DNA of 64,000 nucleotides from Saururus chinensis (taxonomy: Eukaryota; Streptophyta; Magnoliopsida; Piperales; Saururaceae), in assembly GCA_035235625.1 (NCBI GenBank), contig CP141140.1, positions 21,782,685 to 21,846,684 of the forward strand, read 5' to 3'. A program made the translations under genes and the position numbers. Positions 24,201-35,738 of this stretch are shown piece by piece (positions within the stretch are counted from its first letter, which is position 1; each line of letters begins with the position of its first letter). A model generated the notes under the pieces. It did not search any database. It saw only the letters and a list, made by a program, of their open reading frames with translations, and had not been told where the DNA came from.

Positions 24201-27200
24201 AAATTCTTAAATTTGGGTGACTTTTTTTTCTAAAAAACAACAAAATTACTGTTTTTCATTGTGAAGTTAAGCTACCATGCAGATAATTACTTTCTCTTCA
24301 CACCTCAATGAGACACATATAAACTGCAAGAAGTATATGCAGAAATTTTATTTTCCAGGTTTCCTAAAACTGGATTCACCATCATATTCTTAGGGGTTGT
24401 TTGGATGTAGAATTTCTATAAGATTTCACCGATTCCACCCTAATTCCAGCCTGAATTATCGGAATCATGTTTGATTGCAGGAGAAAAATTCCGCTCAGAA
24501 ATTAATTCCAGGCCATTTCCATATGGAATCAGCAGGAATCATTGAATCACCTTGTGAGGTGATTCTGGCTCCCAGCCTCCCTTTTTGGAATTAAAAATTC
24601 AGTTATTTTTCAATTATTACCCCTCATATAGATTTGAGCCTCAAGAAGCATGTCGTATTGGTGGGGCCCACTTTAAAAATTCAAAAGTACCAAGCTACGT
24701 GAGATCTTGTTTGATAGAGCTCAAATTCAGGAGTGCAACTGTACCAAGCAAGTGCATATCCGAGTTTAGGAGAGAGAGTTATATTACTTTAAAGTTTTAA
24801 AAATGGGTTTAACGCGACATCTGAATTTTTTCTAAAAAATTCTATTACCAAATGTAATTCTCATTCAATGGTGAATTATTCGAATTAATTCTAAAAAATT
24901 CCACTTCCGTTTCTAAAAAATTTAACAACCAAACAGCCCCTTAGAGTGATATGGCATTCTAAAACCAAATTCAAGCATCAGCACCCATCAACCAGAATGC
25001 TCAAATTTACATATGGGAAAGAGTGCCATCAGTAGACAAATACAGTAATTCCATACTACTAAGATTAAGTTTGATAACAAATTATTTGAGCACGCACCGA
25101 ATCAGTATATCTATCAAATAGAAAGCCAATTGTCACACAACGGACTGCTGTTGCCACAGTTTCCACCACCAATCGCACCTCAAGGAGAAGCATGTTCTGA
25201 GCTAGTATATAAACGGGTTCAGCTAATAGCTCCAACATACAAGCAAGTCCTGTCAAATATAAACTAAACTGTTGTAATAGGTAAATGTAAATAAGAATAA
25301 ACATATAAATTCCATAAATAAAATGTGGAGCAAAGTTTGCAAGTTAACACAAACACATAACCATACGTCATCTGCATATTGTGTTAGGGAACAGTAAACA
25401 AATAAATTCAATAAATAACATGTGGAGCAAATTTAGTAAGTTCACAAACGCACAACCATACATAGATCTGCATATTGGCTTACGAACAGTAAATATGTGC
25501 ATATGCCCTAATATTTTGCTCATACAATTCATCAGAAATCTATAGACAGCTTGAAAGTCTCTACCACCACAAACCATGAGATGGAGACCATATGAGTCCA
25601 TGGAAAGTAACACCATGAAAGCCAACAATGTTTTGTTATGTGGAACTACCTTGTTTAATATTCAAACCAAGAAACTGATAAATATAGATAAATAGAAAAC
25701 TATAGGTTATATATGTCCCCAGAAGAAGAATACCTGCAAATCAACCTAAAAAAAAACAGAGAAATAAGACTCAAGAATCCAACTAATCCAAGAACTTATA
25801 TATGCACAACATGAACACAGGTCATGTCCCAAAAGCTTCGTAATATGAGTTGATTTTTACACCACCAAACTATATCAAAGGTGCTAAACAATGAGATTAC
25901 ATTATGCTCCAACCATTACCAGAAATTCTTTTTCCCAATGAATAGACAAGAGGTGGGTTTCCCCAGTTTTCTGAGCTGGGGGTTTGGCATCCAATGTAGC
26001 ACTTTATTTAGTACATCTCACAGCTAACTTCAAGAAGAAGAAAAAGTTCACTAATTTGAGCATATGTTTTTTCATTTAAATTGACCACTTTGGAAAGTGT
26101 AGAGCCATCTTTTCTTGATAAGACCATATCATTGTTCACCAGTTCTTGATTCCAAAAAGATTTAAAGTACATTATTTTGTCTGAAACCAACATTGCCTGC
26201 ACTTGAAATGATGCCTTTGCATGTTAATGCAGTGCAAGTACATTAAAGTCCTCCTTTAGAGACAAGAGCGGCAAGTTACCATGAATAAGAAATGCTTGAC
26301 GATGTTGATCTTGCAGACAGAAAGTGAATGCCACAAGTGTACATGCCAATCCAAGTGGGAAACTTATCCATGCTATTTTTAGTAACCTAGCAGCATTTTC
26401 TTCCTGTTTGGGGCCAGAACTGGAAAAAAAGAGGTTTATTAGACCTTTCAAATATGACACCTGAATAAAAAAATATATCTGAAAAGATTGATAAATACCA
26501 TTTTACGTCAATCAGCCAGTGACACAAAAAAATAAAAAATAAAAAACAGTCAAGGTGAACATATTATCCATGATTTACCAAATAAAACAAATAAAAATCA
26601 CATTCATCAAAATTGAAAATTTTACTAGTAGCCACATTTTGATATCTAGGATCATCACCATCATGGCTCTCTCCCAAATCATTTAGTTCTGTTGTATTGG
26701 TGTTCTGCCAAGCTACTCCAAGCTCCAAGAATCTTCTTAACACATCTCTTCTCCCTAACTCCATAAAAGTTCTCCTCGGTCTTCCCCTGCTCATTTACTG
26801 TGTTCCAATATGAGATGGATTGGTTGTATCAAATTTGCTGGCGAAGATGTTTACTGATTATCATGCAAACAACTGCCACTGATCCACATCATTAGATATA
26901 GTTATTGGTCCAGAGGTTTGTTGATGCAGTAAAGATTGAAGAAGCCATTTGGCTAGGCATTTCCTCAAACATTGCCTTTGTTTCTAAAATTCAACCAAAC
27001 TGGACCGGCGGGTTGAACCTTTATTTTAATTCGTCAAACCGAACCGGAGGAGATATCATATAAATACTCAGTTCTTTCCATCTAAAAAGAAAAAAGAAAA
27101 CAATTATATTCTTCCCCGTTTGGAACTTGCTCTAGGGCTATTTTGGCTCGTGGATTCGAGCAGTGCACTGTGGATTCAGTGTGTGATACTTTTCTTGTTT

Positions 27201-30200
27201 CTTCTTTATCGTTGTTTCATATACTAGACTTGTTACTGAGTCCATGGATTTGGACTAGCGACTTACAGCAGTTCTGGAAGGTATATGGATTTGGTGGTTT
27301 CGATGAGCAGATGGCAGGTTGATATTGTGGACAGAAACTTGAAGAATGACAGGATTCTTGCTGTAATTTCTGTCATTTGTTATTGTTTTTATTGCTCGGT
27401 CGTTGTATTGATTTGCATGCACAGAAGACCTGTTGAAGACATGATCTATTGAACAACTTTTGCCTGTTTCTGTTATCTTCAATTACTGTTGTGTCTAGTG
27501 GGTTCTCATCAGGAAACAAATATTAAGGGGAAACAAGACTTGCGTTACGATCTTCTATTTTCCCTTCTATAGTTGTTGTTGTTGTTACTTTTGCTGTTAC
27601 ATCAAGTGGTATCAGAGCGAGTTTTTTCCAGCCATCTTCCATGACGACTAGTGGTTCTGGAAGCGAATCAAGGATGGAGCAACTGATGGTTCAAATGGTT
27701 CAGATGCAGCAGCAAACTATCCAGCTCTTACAGCAAATGAGCCTAAATCATCCCCTGCCACAAAATGCAGAAGTTGAGCGTCCACCAATAGGGGAAAACA
27801 GAGTACGATCAGCCAATCAGCCCCATTTCACTGCCGCTGGCCAGTGAATCCTGGGAATCAAGTTGTGGGCAACAATGACAATTATTCCAGTGATGGGGAA
27901 ATTGAAGGGGTTTGACATAATCAAAGAGGTATGTGGCAGAACCCTTGTGGATTTAAGCCAAAATTGGAATTACCAGTGTCTAATGGGCAAATGAATGTGG
28001 AAGAATTCTTAGACGGGATATTTGAGGTTGAAAATTATTTTGATTACATGGAAGTACCCGATGAAATGAAAGTCAAACTAGTTGCATGCAAACTGAAGAG
28101 TGGGGCAGCTGCATGGTGGAATCAACTTCAAATGGCTCGAGTCAAACAAGGAAAACACCCGATTAAATCGTGGGTTAGAATGAAGCATTTGCTCACGGAT
28201 CGATTTCTTCCAATTGATTTTGAACAGATGCTCTTCAAATAGTATCAAGGGTGTAAGCAGGGTAATCGGTCTGCATCAGAATATCTAGGGGAGTTTCAGA
28301 AATTAGCAGCCCGGAACAATTTGGAGGAGACTGATGCACAAAAAATTGCCAGGTTTGTGGGTGGCTTGAGAGTTAACTTACAGGAGAGCCTAGCTAGTCA
28401 TCCCATTGGTACTCTAACCGAAGCCATTCAATCAGCCATTCGCCATGAAGAATTGATGACCAACTCAAGTGGAAGGACTGCTAATTATCAGAGGAACAAC
28501 AGTGACACATTTAGTGGTAGTAAGCTGAAGTCAGTGATAGTAGAAGGCCCAAGTTCAGCAGGAGGAAAGAATAACACTGGCAGTTTCTCTCAAAAACCAA
28601 ATCAAAATATTGTGAATCCCAAGCCCAATCCATATGCATATCCTACCACTACTATATGTTACAAATGTAGGAAACCTGGTCATACCTCTCACTAATGTCC
28701 CTTGAGAAGGGAACAACCAACAACAGCTGTAGTCAACAACGCAACAGGGGAAGGAACTGAGTCTGACAAAGTGGGACCGGAAGAGGAATATATTATTGAA
28801 GAAGTGGATGGGGATGAAGGCATTAGTTGGGAAGACTCTTCTATGACTTTGGTGATGAGGAAGTTAATGTACTCAACTGCCCAGGAGGAGGACTCTCAAC
28901 GACATAACATTTTCCAAACCCAAGGTACTGTAAAGCAAAGAGTATGCACTGTCATTATTGATGGGGGTAGTTCAGGAAATATTATTGCCAAGAGCATAGT
29001 GGAAAAGTTGAAGCTTACCACTGAAAAGCATCCTAAACCATACACTATTGGGTGGATAAACGATAGTGGTGAAGTTAAAGTTACTGAAAGATGTCTTGTA
29101 CCCTTTTCCATAGGAAAACATTATAAGGCTGACCTACTTTGTGATGTAACTGATATGTCAACATGCCAAATTCTACTCGGAAGGCCCTGGCAATATGATG
29201 TACAGTCAATACATGATGGGCAGAGCAACACCTATACTTTTTTTCACCAAGGGGTTAAGGTTGTGCTACAACCTAGGTCTTCAGGAAAGGAGGTCCAACC
29301 AGTCAGCAAATTAAATGAACAAATTACTGAGAAAGGAAGTAGTGGGGATAAATTAGAAGCAAGTTCCAAGAAAGGGGGCAAGAAGCTATTGTTGTTATTG
29401 CAAAATGTGGGCAAAGAGCTTAAGAAAGCCAGATTGACTCTGGTCACCACCATGATTGACTCTCCTAATGCAACTTCTGATGTACCTATTCCCAGCCATA
29501 TTCAACAACTGCTTACTGAGTTTAAGAGTTTGATGCCAGAGGATCTTCCTGACGACCTTCCACTCATGAGAGACATTCAGCATAACATAGACTTCATTCC
29601 AGGTTCATCTCTTCCAAACCTCCCTCACAATAGAATGAGTCCAGCTGAGCACAAAATTTTACAAGAACAAATTGAAGACTTGTTACATAAGGGTTTAATT
29701 CGGGAAAGCCTTAGTCCAAGCGCAGTCCCTGCCCTTCTAGTCCCAAAAATGGATGGAAGTTGGAGGACCTTGTTTAATATTCAAACCAAGAATATTAAAT
29801 ATAGATAAGCAGATGGCATATCTATGGATTTGGTGGTTTCGATGAGCAGATGGCAGGTTGATATTGTGGACAGAAACTTGAAGAATGACAGGATTCATGT
29901 TGTAATTTCTGTCATTTGTTATTGTTTTTAATTGCTCAATCGTTGTATTGATTTGCATGCACAGAAGACCTGCTGAAGACATGATCTATTGCACAACTTT
30001 TGCCTGTTTCTGTTATCTTCAATTATTGTTGTGTCTAGTGGGTTCTCATCAGGAAACAAATATTAAGGGGAAACAAGACTTGTGATACGATCTTCTATTT
30101 CCCCTTCTATAGTTGTTGTTATTTTTGCTGTTACATCATTTGTCTAAAATGCAATATAATTGCACCACTCATGATTACTAAATCAAGCCCATTATTCTAT

Positions 30201-30922
30201 GGCTCCGCAGCTCAAGTTCTGGCTTCACTTCTTCGTTGTTTTCTTTCTGAAAAATACTTCATGTGCTAATATCTTCTTCCAAACAGGCCTCCTCGTTCTT
30301 ACAAAAAAGAAACTAGGTTGCCATCTTAGTTCTTTACCACAGTATTCAATTTTGAAAAAAATCGAGATGTATGTGTTATACTTGAGTGTAGCTTTTACCA
30401 GGCACAAAAGGGTGTGCTTGTGTGTATAATCTCTTTCAGAAAAAAAAAAGGATAAGGAAAAGTGCGAGAAGTAATCACCACTGGATGTCTGCCCTCATGC
30501 AGGCACGGCGAATACCATCCCGACTAACAGCAAATATTAATGATAGAAACAATTGAATCTTCATCGGAAAGATCTAAATAAAACAGAAACAACTCTTACT
30601 AAGACAACTTTAAATAAATACAATGAAAATCCTCCAAATAAACCAAAAAAAAAAGTACTCACCGCGGCGAAATCCTCGAGTTTGAGATGACGAACAAGGA
30701 AGATGTTCAAACCGAAAGGAATCGCCCTGCCCAGGAATTGGATTGCTGATCCAAAAAAATTGCATTAAAAAACAAACCAAAGCAAAAACTTCACAACATA
30801 ATCATCTAATCCGAACTTCTAAGCAACATTGGGCAGGAGAGAGAGAGAAGGGAACCCATGAGAAAGCGGAATATGCGGGAGAAATCCGGCTTTGCTTGGT
30901 TGCCGTCCTCGTCGCCAGCCAT
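18298..30922 (-). CDS. RFT1: RFT1-family ER membrane protein (N-glycan precursor assembly), 14 exons
   Basis: RFT1 proteins are multi-pass ER membrane proteins needed for lipid-linked oligosaccharide assembly; a direct flippase role for Man5GlcNAc2-PP-dolichol is debated. Exons on the minus strand: 30922-30856, 30745-30663, 30573-30479, 26419-26280, 25249-25098, 23919-23801, 22477-22311, 22184-22110, 21666-21595, 21162-21022, 20832-20674, 20553-20501, 19897-19719, 18376-18298. Together they give 1581 nt (526 codons plus stop) with no internal stop and matching phases at every junction; plant RFT1 is about that long. Family landmarks read in order: RFLMAIQFLGRAIPF (exons 1-2), RRACMRAD (exon 3), ELLAEPVYILAQ (exon 5), ALSQASYG (exon 6), LQEGEKK (exon 7), FFPFEESSY (exon 8), GQGYSYSLLRLLYGG (exon 10), EAFLHAVAD (exon 11), RQCLPSGW (exon 13). 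The start ATG has GGAGG-ATGGCT context. All introns are GT-AG except intron 7, which is GC-AG. Exon 3 is the least conserved, diverging where the family usually reads SREGFRR. Confidence 0.93.
22185..22310 (-). other. RFT1 intron 7, GC-AG class
   Basis: The donor after exon 7 reads AG|GCAAGT, the favoured context of the minor GC-AG class, and the acceptor is ATTTCAG. Only this donor keeps the reading frame: the split glycine codon G|GC joins EKL to SLVVRLVFFPFEE, matching the family. The nearest alternative GT lies 4 nt further on and would break the phase. Confidence 0.85.
24393..24940. mobile_element. PIF/Harbinger (Tourist-like) MITE in RFT1 intron 5
   Basis: A 548-bp element flanked by the 3-bp duplication TTA (24390-24392 and 24941-24943). 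The ends are GGGGTTGTTTGG and the complement of CCAAACAGCCCC. The AT-rich interior has no conserved ORF. TTA target sites and G-rich ends fit PIF/Harbinger MITEs. The termini resemble the Harbinger-like end near 56,947 in this window, so that family is a candidate source of transposase. Confidence 0.82.
25299..25500. repeat. Two-copy tandem duplication (about 98 bp) in RFT1 intron 4
   Basis: Two diverged copies (about 25299-25396 and 25397-25500) share the ATGTGGAGCAAA core, the CTGCATATTG segment and the AACAGTAAA end. It is non-coding and away from splice sites. Confidence 0.75.
26922..27604 (+). mobile_element. 5' LTR of a Ty3/gypsy element in RFT1 intron 3
   Basis: This 683-bp LTR starts TGATG and ends CATCA (inverted termini with TG...CA). 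The flank TTTGT at 26917-26921 recurs after the 3' LTR at 30139-30143, giving a perfect 5-bp target duplication. A TATA-like ATATAAATA lies at about 27058-27066. The element is antisense to RFT1. Confidence 0.88.
27607..27618 (+). other. Primer binding site (initiator Met tRNA)
   Basis: TGGTATCAGAGC, two bases after the 5' LTR, is the standard plant LTR-element primer site complementary to the 3' end of initiator methionine tRNA. Confidence 0.9.
27641..29808 (+). pseudogene. Decayed Ty3/gypsy gag-protease with truncated reverse transcriptase
   Basis: A gag-pol relic. The N-terminal part (27641-27847) is glutamine- and methionine-rich and ends in a stop; a frameshift follows. A second frame then runs to 29808, interrupted by TGA at 27913, TAG at 28240 and TAA at 28693. 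That frame holds the gag core (VEEFLDGIFEVENYFDYMEV, AAAWWNQL), a CCHC zinc knuckle CYKCRKPGH whose final Cys lies beyond the TAA, an aspartic protease (IIDGGSSGN near 28960, LLGRPWQYD near 29175) and the first part of the reverse transcriptase (IPGSSLPNLPHNRMSP to LVPKMDGSWR). Coding sequence then stops abruptly, so polymerase, RNase H and integrase are missing. The element cannot move by itself. Confidence 0.88.
29761..29825 (+). other. Filler sequence at the internal deletion junction
   Basis: These 65 bp join the truncated reverse transcriptase to the truncated 3' LTR. Positions 29767-29792 match 25648-25673 of RFT1 intron 4 exactly over 26 bases, with a further match over AAATATAGATA. 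The stretch fits neither reverse transcriptase nor LTR, so it looks like DNA copied in during break repair. Confidence 0.65.
29826..30138 (+). mobile_element. Truncated 3' LTR of the intron-3 Ty3/gypsy element
   Basis: Near-identical to the last 321 bp of the 5' LTR (27284-27604), ending at the same CATCA and followed by the TTTGT target duplication. The 5' part of this LTR is missing: a single internal deletion removed most of pol and the LTR start. Confidence 0.88.
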
Positions 30923-31069
30923 CCTCCGACGAAGGCGTCAGCCAGCATATGTGGAGAAGTAGACCGGAGCCTGTTGAGGACGCGGGCGAGCGCTTGTGGC
31001 AGTTAAAAACTTTAACTAAGAGCGACGGGCCCACGAGTCCCTACCTGAGTAGGATTCTTTGGTCGTACG

Positions 31070-31758
<689 letters not shown>

Positions 31759-32503
31759 GTTGTGCACTATAACGCCGCCTGACCCATCTTCTAATCTACC
31801 ACTTATTTTGTATATGGTTATGGTTGTTTGGTCATACAACTTGGTAATCATATCTTATCACGCCCCGACGATGCCCGACCCGAGCCAAACCCGGTCCAGG
31901 GGCCGGTTAAGCGCGCGGGGGCGACAAAGGGAAGATTGAGAAATAATCTAGCGGAAGACTTAACCCTAACCATGGGCGATTAACAAAATTACGGAGTACG
32001 CACAATCCTTTGAGCAAGAGTAATTAAGAAGGAAAGAAAAAAAAGGTTGCTTAATCATAAAGTAAATAACTAATCTCAAACCCACATGTTTAGTTAACTA
32101 TGGCCCACACTAGCTCAAAATAAGTTTTAAGCATCACAACTGTAAAATGTGACATAAATTCAAAACAAAGAACCCTACACAAAGGTTCTAAACAAAAAGC
32201 ATAAACTAAGGAAAATAAGCCACACAAAGATCTCCACGATCACATCCAAGTCATCTCTGACCTTTCCTCAAAGAGGAGATCCTGTCCGTCTGCGTGTCAC
32301 ACTACGCAGCCCCAAAACAAACACAAGAAAGAGGGGTGAGTTTAACAAACTCAGCAATGGTTTTTAAATATCACTATCAACATCGAAAATACGATAGCAT
32401 AGCAATATAATCATTCAGATCAAAAATTGGTAAGGTGTATCATTTCAGACACCTAAACCTGCATCATAGTGCATAATCCACATAATGTCATTCACATCAT
32501 AAC

Positions 32504-33229
32504 AACCTGCATGAAATGTATCTCTAACATACATATTCCATCATGCATCATATCGAAATCAACCTGCATGAATGTATCTCTAGCATACATATTCCATCAT
32601 GCATCATATCAAAATCAACCTGCATGGATGTATCTCTAACATACATATTCCATCATGCAACAACATCATAATAACCTGCATGAATGTATCTCTAACATAC
32701 ATATTCCCTCATGCATCACATCATAACAACCTGCATGATTGTATCTCTAACATACATATTCCATCATGCAACAACATCATAATAACCTGCATGAATGTAT
32801 CTCTAACATACATATTCCCTCATGCATCACATCATAACAACCTGCATGATTGTATCTCTAACATACATATTCCATCATGCATCGTATCAAAATACCTGCA
32901 TGGATGTATCTCTAACATACATATTCCCACATGCATCACATCATAATTAACCTGCATGAATGTATCTCTAACATACATATTCCTCATGCATCACATCATA
33001 ACAACCTGCATGATTGTATCTCTAACATACATATTCCATCATGCATCATATCAAAATCAACCTGCATGGATGTATCTCTAACATACATATTCCCACATGC
33101 ATCACATCATAATCAACCTGCATGAAATGTATCTCTAACATACATATCTCATTCATACATCACATCATAACAACCTGCATGAAATGTATCTTTAACATTC
33201 ATATCCAATCATGCATCACATTCTCATTC
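32504..33229. repeat. Minisatellite, about 13 units of 56 bp
   Basis: Each unit starts AACCTGCATG and contains TGTATCTCTAACATACATAT followed by a CATGCATCA segment. Units differ at a few positions; some alternate in pairs, which suggests unequal exchange. The open frames it creates are by-products. Confidence 0.93.
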
Positions 33230-34472
33230 ATCATGCATGTATAAGTGTCACACAAACACTAGTCCAACATGCAAGTCCATACACATGGAGAATAAACTTG
33301 CTCTTCAAGGCCAGAGCCCTTGAGCAAACACTTATCAAATAGACATGCACTTCAAGGTTAAAGCCTTCGAACAACTCCTGCTTGTCAAGACCGAAGTCTC
33401 AAGCAACTCCTGCTCCTCAAGGCCAACGCCTTCGAGCAACTCCTGCCCATCAAGTCTAAACTCCTGGGCAACCTGCTTGTCAAGACTAAAGTCCCAAGCA
33501 ACAATACCTAGTAAGCCGGTGCACTCGGACAAACCAGCTGGATTCTCATGGTCTAGATAATCATAAATAATCTCAATTCGCAAGACAAGTACACAACTCA
33601 TCCCTACATAACTCCATTTAACTAGACTCAACCCGGGGAGTGCACATGTTCCACGAAGGAATTCAAATCAAAACATGTCCTTTCAGACCAATCAAGTTTC
33701 GATTAAGCCATGACCGATTAATCCGGCACACAAATTCACCACATTGCATCCAATTGATCACATTCAATTAATCTTGATAAAGTCTCAATTGGAAATCCAT
33801 TTTCATGATGCATGCAACATGGTACATATGTGGGCAAGGCATACATGAATCCTAATTCATGATAAGTGCTCTCATCAGCCCTTAATGCATCATTCATAAT
33901 TATAATATCAAGCTTCAACATCATCATTAAACCCCACATGCGTGTGTGAACCTAGTAGAAGCATTTCACACAATGCATGTCAACATGCTTGAAATTAAAC
34001 TCACTACCACACTACACATGTGGATTTCCATCTAAACATGAATTCCAGCGGAATTCATAGGAGAAGAATCTTGAAATCATAACTCAAATGAAAGCTCAAC
34101 CACAAAGGCTAAACACATATAAGATCATTCATTTCATCCTTGAGTCATAGCATTCACCAACATCCACACACCAACTGACCACACCTTATCATGACAAATC
34201 AGTCCAATAATAGGTTGTAGTCCTACTGAAAATATGCTTAACCATAGGGAATCAACCATTCACAATTTCAAGATGACAATTCCAACATCATGCCACAAAA
34301 TATAAGTCATTCCACAAATCTCTAATCATATATTCCAACTTTATAACCTCAATAACATGCCTTTCCAGTAGCATAATATAGCTCAAAATACTCCACATTC
34401 ATATGAAATTGGCAAGCTAAAGTGGAATCATCGAAATAAACATCATGCATTAGAACACAAATTCTGCTGTGT

Positions 34473-34640
34473 AGCCGTTCGAACGCCCTTCAGGCCGTTC
34501 GATCGGCTAAACGGGAAAATTTGAAATTCACAGTTTGGCCGTTCGAATGCCCAGCAGGCCGTTCGATCGGATGAACTAAAAATCAGTCGATCCGACAATG
34601 TTGCCGTTCGAACGCCCAGAAGGCCGTTCGAACGCCAACA
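34473..34640 (-). repeat. Palindrome-rich array (GCCGTTCGAACG and GCCGTTCGATCGG)
   Basis: Six closely spaced copies of GCCGTTCGA followed by ACGCC, ATGCC or TCGG. It lies 680-840 bp downstream of the LTR TATA box, a place also occupied by such arrays in the other family members. Confidence 0.8.
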
Positions 34641-35738
34641 AGGCAGAACTCACCATCTTCTTCCTTTCGCAATTTCAAACCGAAACACCATTAATAACAC
34701 TTCAAATCATCATCTAACACCCTAATTATCATCAAAAGTCCTTCATGACTTCCAGAATGTTAAACCATATCATAATAATACAAAACCCTAAGAAATCGAG
34801 ATTAAATATTTTCATTTTCTAATCATGCCATTAACACACCAAATCAAGTAACTCCATTCGAAATAAGCCAAAAATCAAGAGTTTTACCATGGATAAACTG
34901 AAAATTTGAAAGTCCATTACCTTATCCTTTGAGTAGACTCGGATTTGAGGGTCACCCTTCTTGAAAACCTTCCAAAAACATAGAGTTTGAATTAAACTCC
35001 ATTAAAAATCGATTTACCAAATAAATCCCTAATTAAAACTTAGATCTAGGGCTTGTTGAACATAAAAATCGAATTTTGAAAGCTAGGGTTTGTAGTAAAA
35101 TACAAATCAATAGTTTTTTATGTCCAAAAACGAATTGAAACAAAGGGGAAATAGTAGATTTAGAAGATATTAAGAAGAAAGCTAGAGTTTAGTGTTTAAT
35201 TAGAGTAGGCTTACCTTAAACACCTTCTAATTCGGGCCTAATTGGGGATTAGGCCTGACCTCTCCTCCTCAGCTTATTCTTAAAAATGGAAATGGCTCAG
35301 GTTTGCCCTTTTATAGTAAGGGTTGGGGTATGTATGGGTAAGTTATTGGGTGTAAATAGGAAAGTAGGCTAAAAATGGGTATTTTACAAATTTGAGCACT
35401 AATTAAGTCTAAGAAAATTCTAAAATTTTTGTATAACCTTAGGTTGATGTTTGGGTCCATTTGACACAAAAATCAAAATTTCAACAGTGGGGCCCACGGG
35501 GTCCCGCCAAAACCCTAATTTTTGGGAAAATAGTAAAAAATCAAAAAAATCCCAAAAATTCACATTTGATTTAAAATCACTTAAAACCACTAATATTAAA
35601 GTTGATTTTGGTTAAAACTATCATAAACACTATTTATTTACGAAACTACCGAATAAATCAGAAAACGTGTTAACCTCATGATAACCGATAATTAAAGAAA
35701 ACCAAAAACCGGTTTAAGATCAGGGATCTTACATATCT

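Larger units (their letters stand above)
31856..35733 (-). mobile_element. Solo LTR, first long-LTR family
   Basis: A 3878-bp block. On the minus strand it starts TGTAAGATCCCTGATC and ends GGGGCGTGATA. A perfect 5-bp duplication TATCT lies at 31851-31855 and 35734-35738. A TATA box ACTATAAAAGGGC sits near 35313. It carries a 13-unit minisatellite (32504-33229), a second short repeat array of TCAAG-GCC-type units (33300-33500) and the palindrome array (34473-34640). No coding content. Confidence 0.85.

Noticed and set aside
26564..26794. Frame with RGRPRRTFMELGRRD, reminiscent of a LINE tail
   Set aside because: Only a short similarity, no flanking reverse transcriptase and no poly-A tail; too weak to call.
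32599..33125. Open frames of repeated CISNIHIPS-type peptide
   Set aside because: They follow directly from the 56-bp minisatellite; the unit is not a multiple of three and the frames drift.
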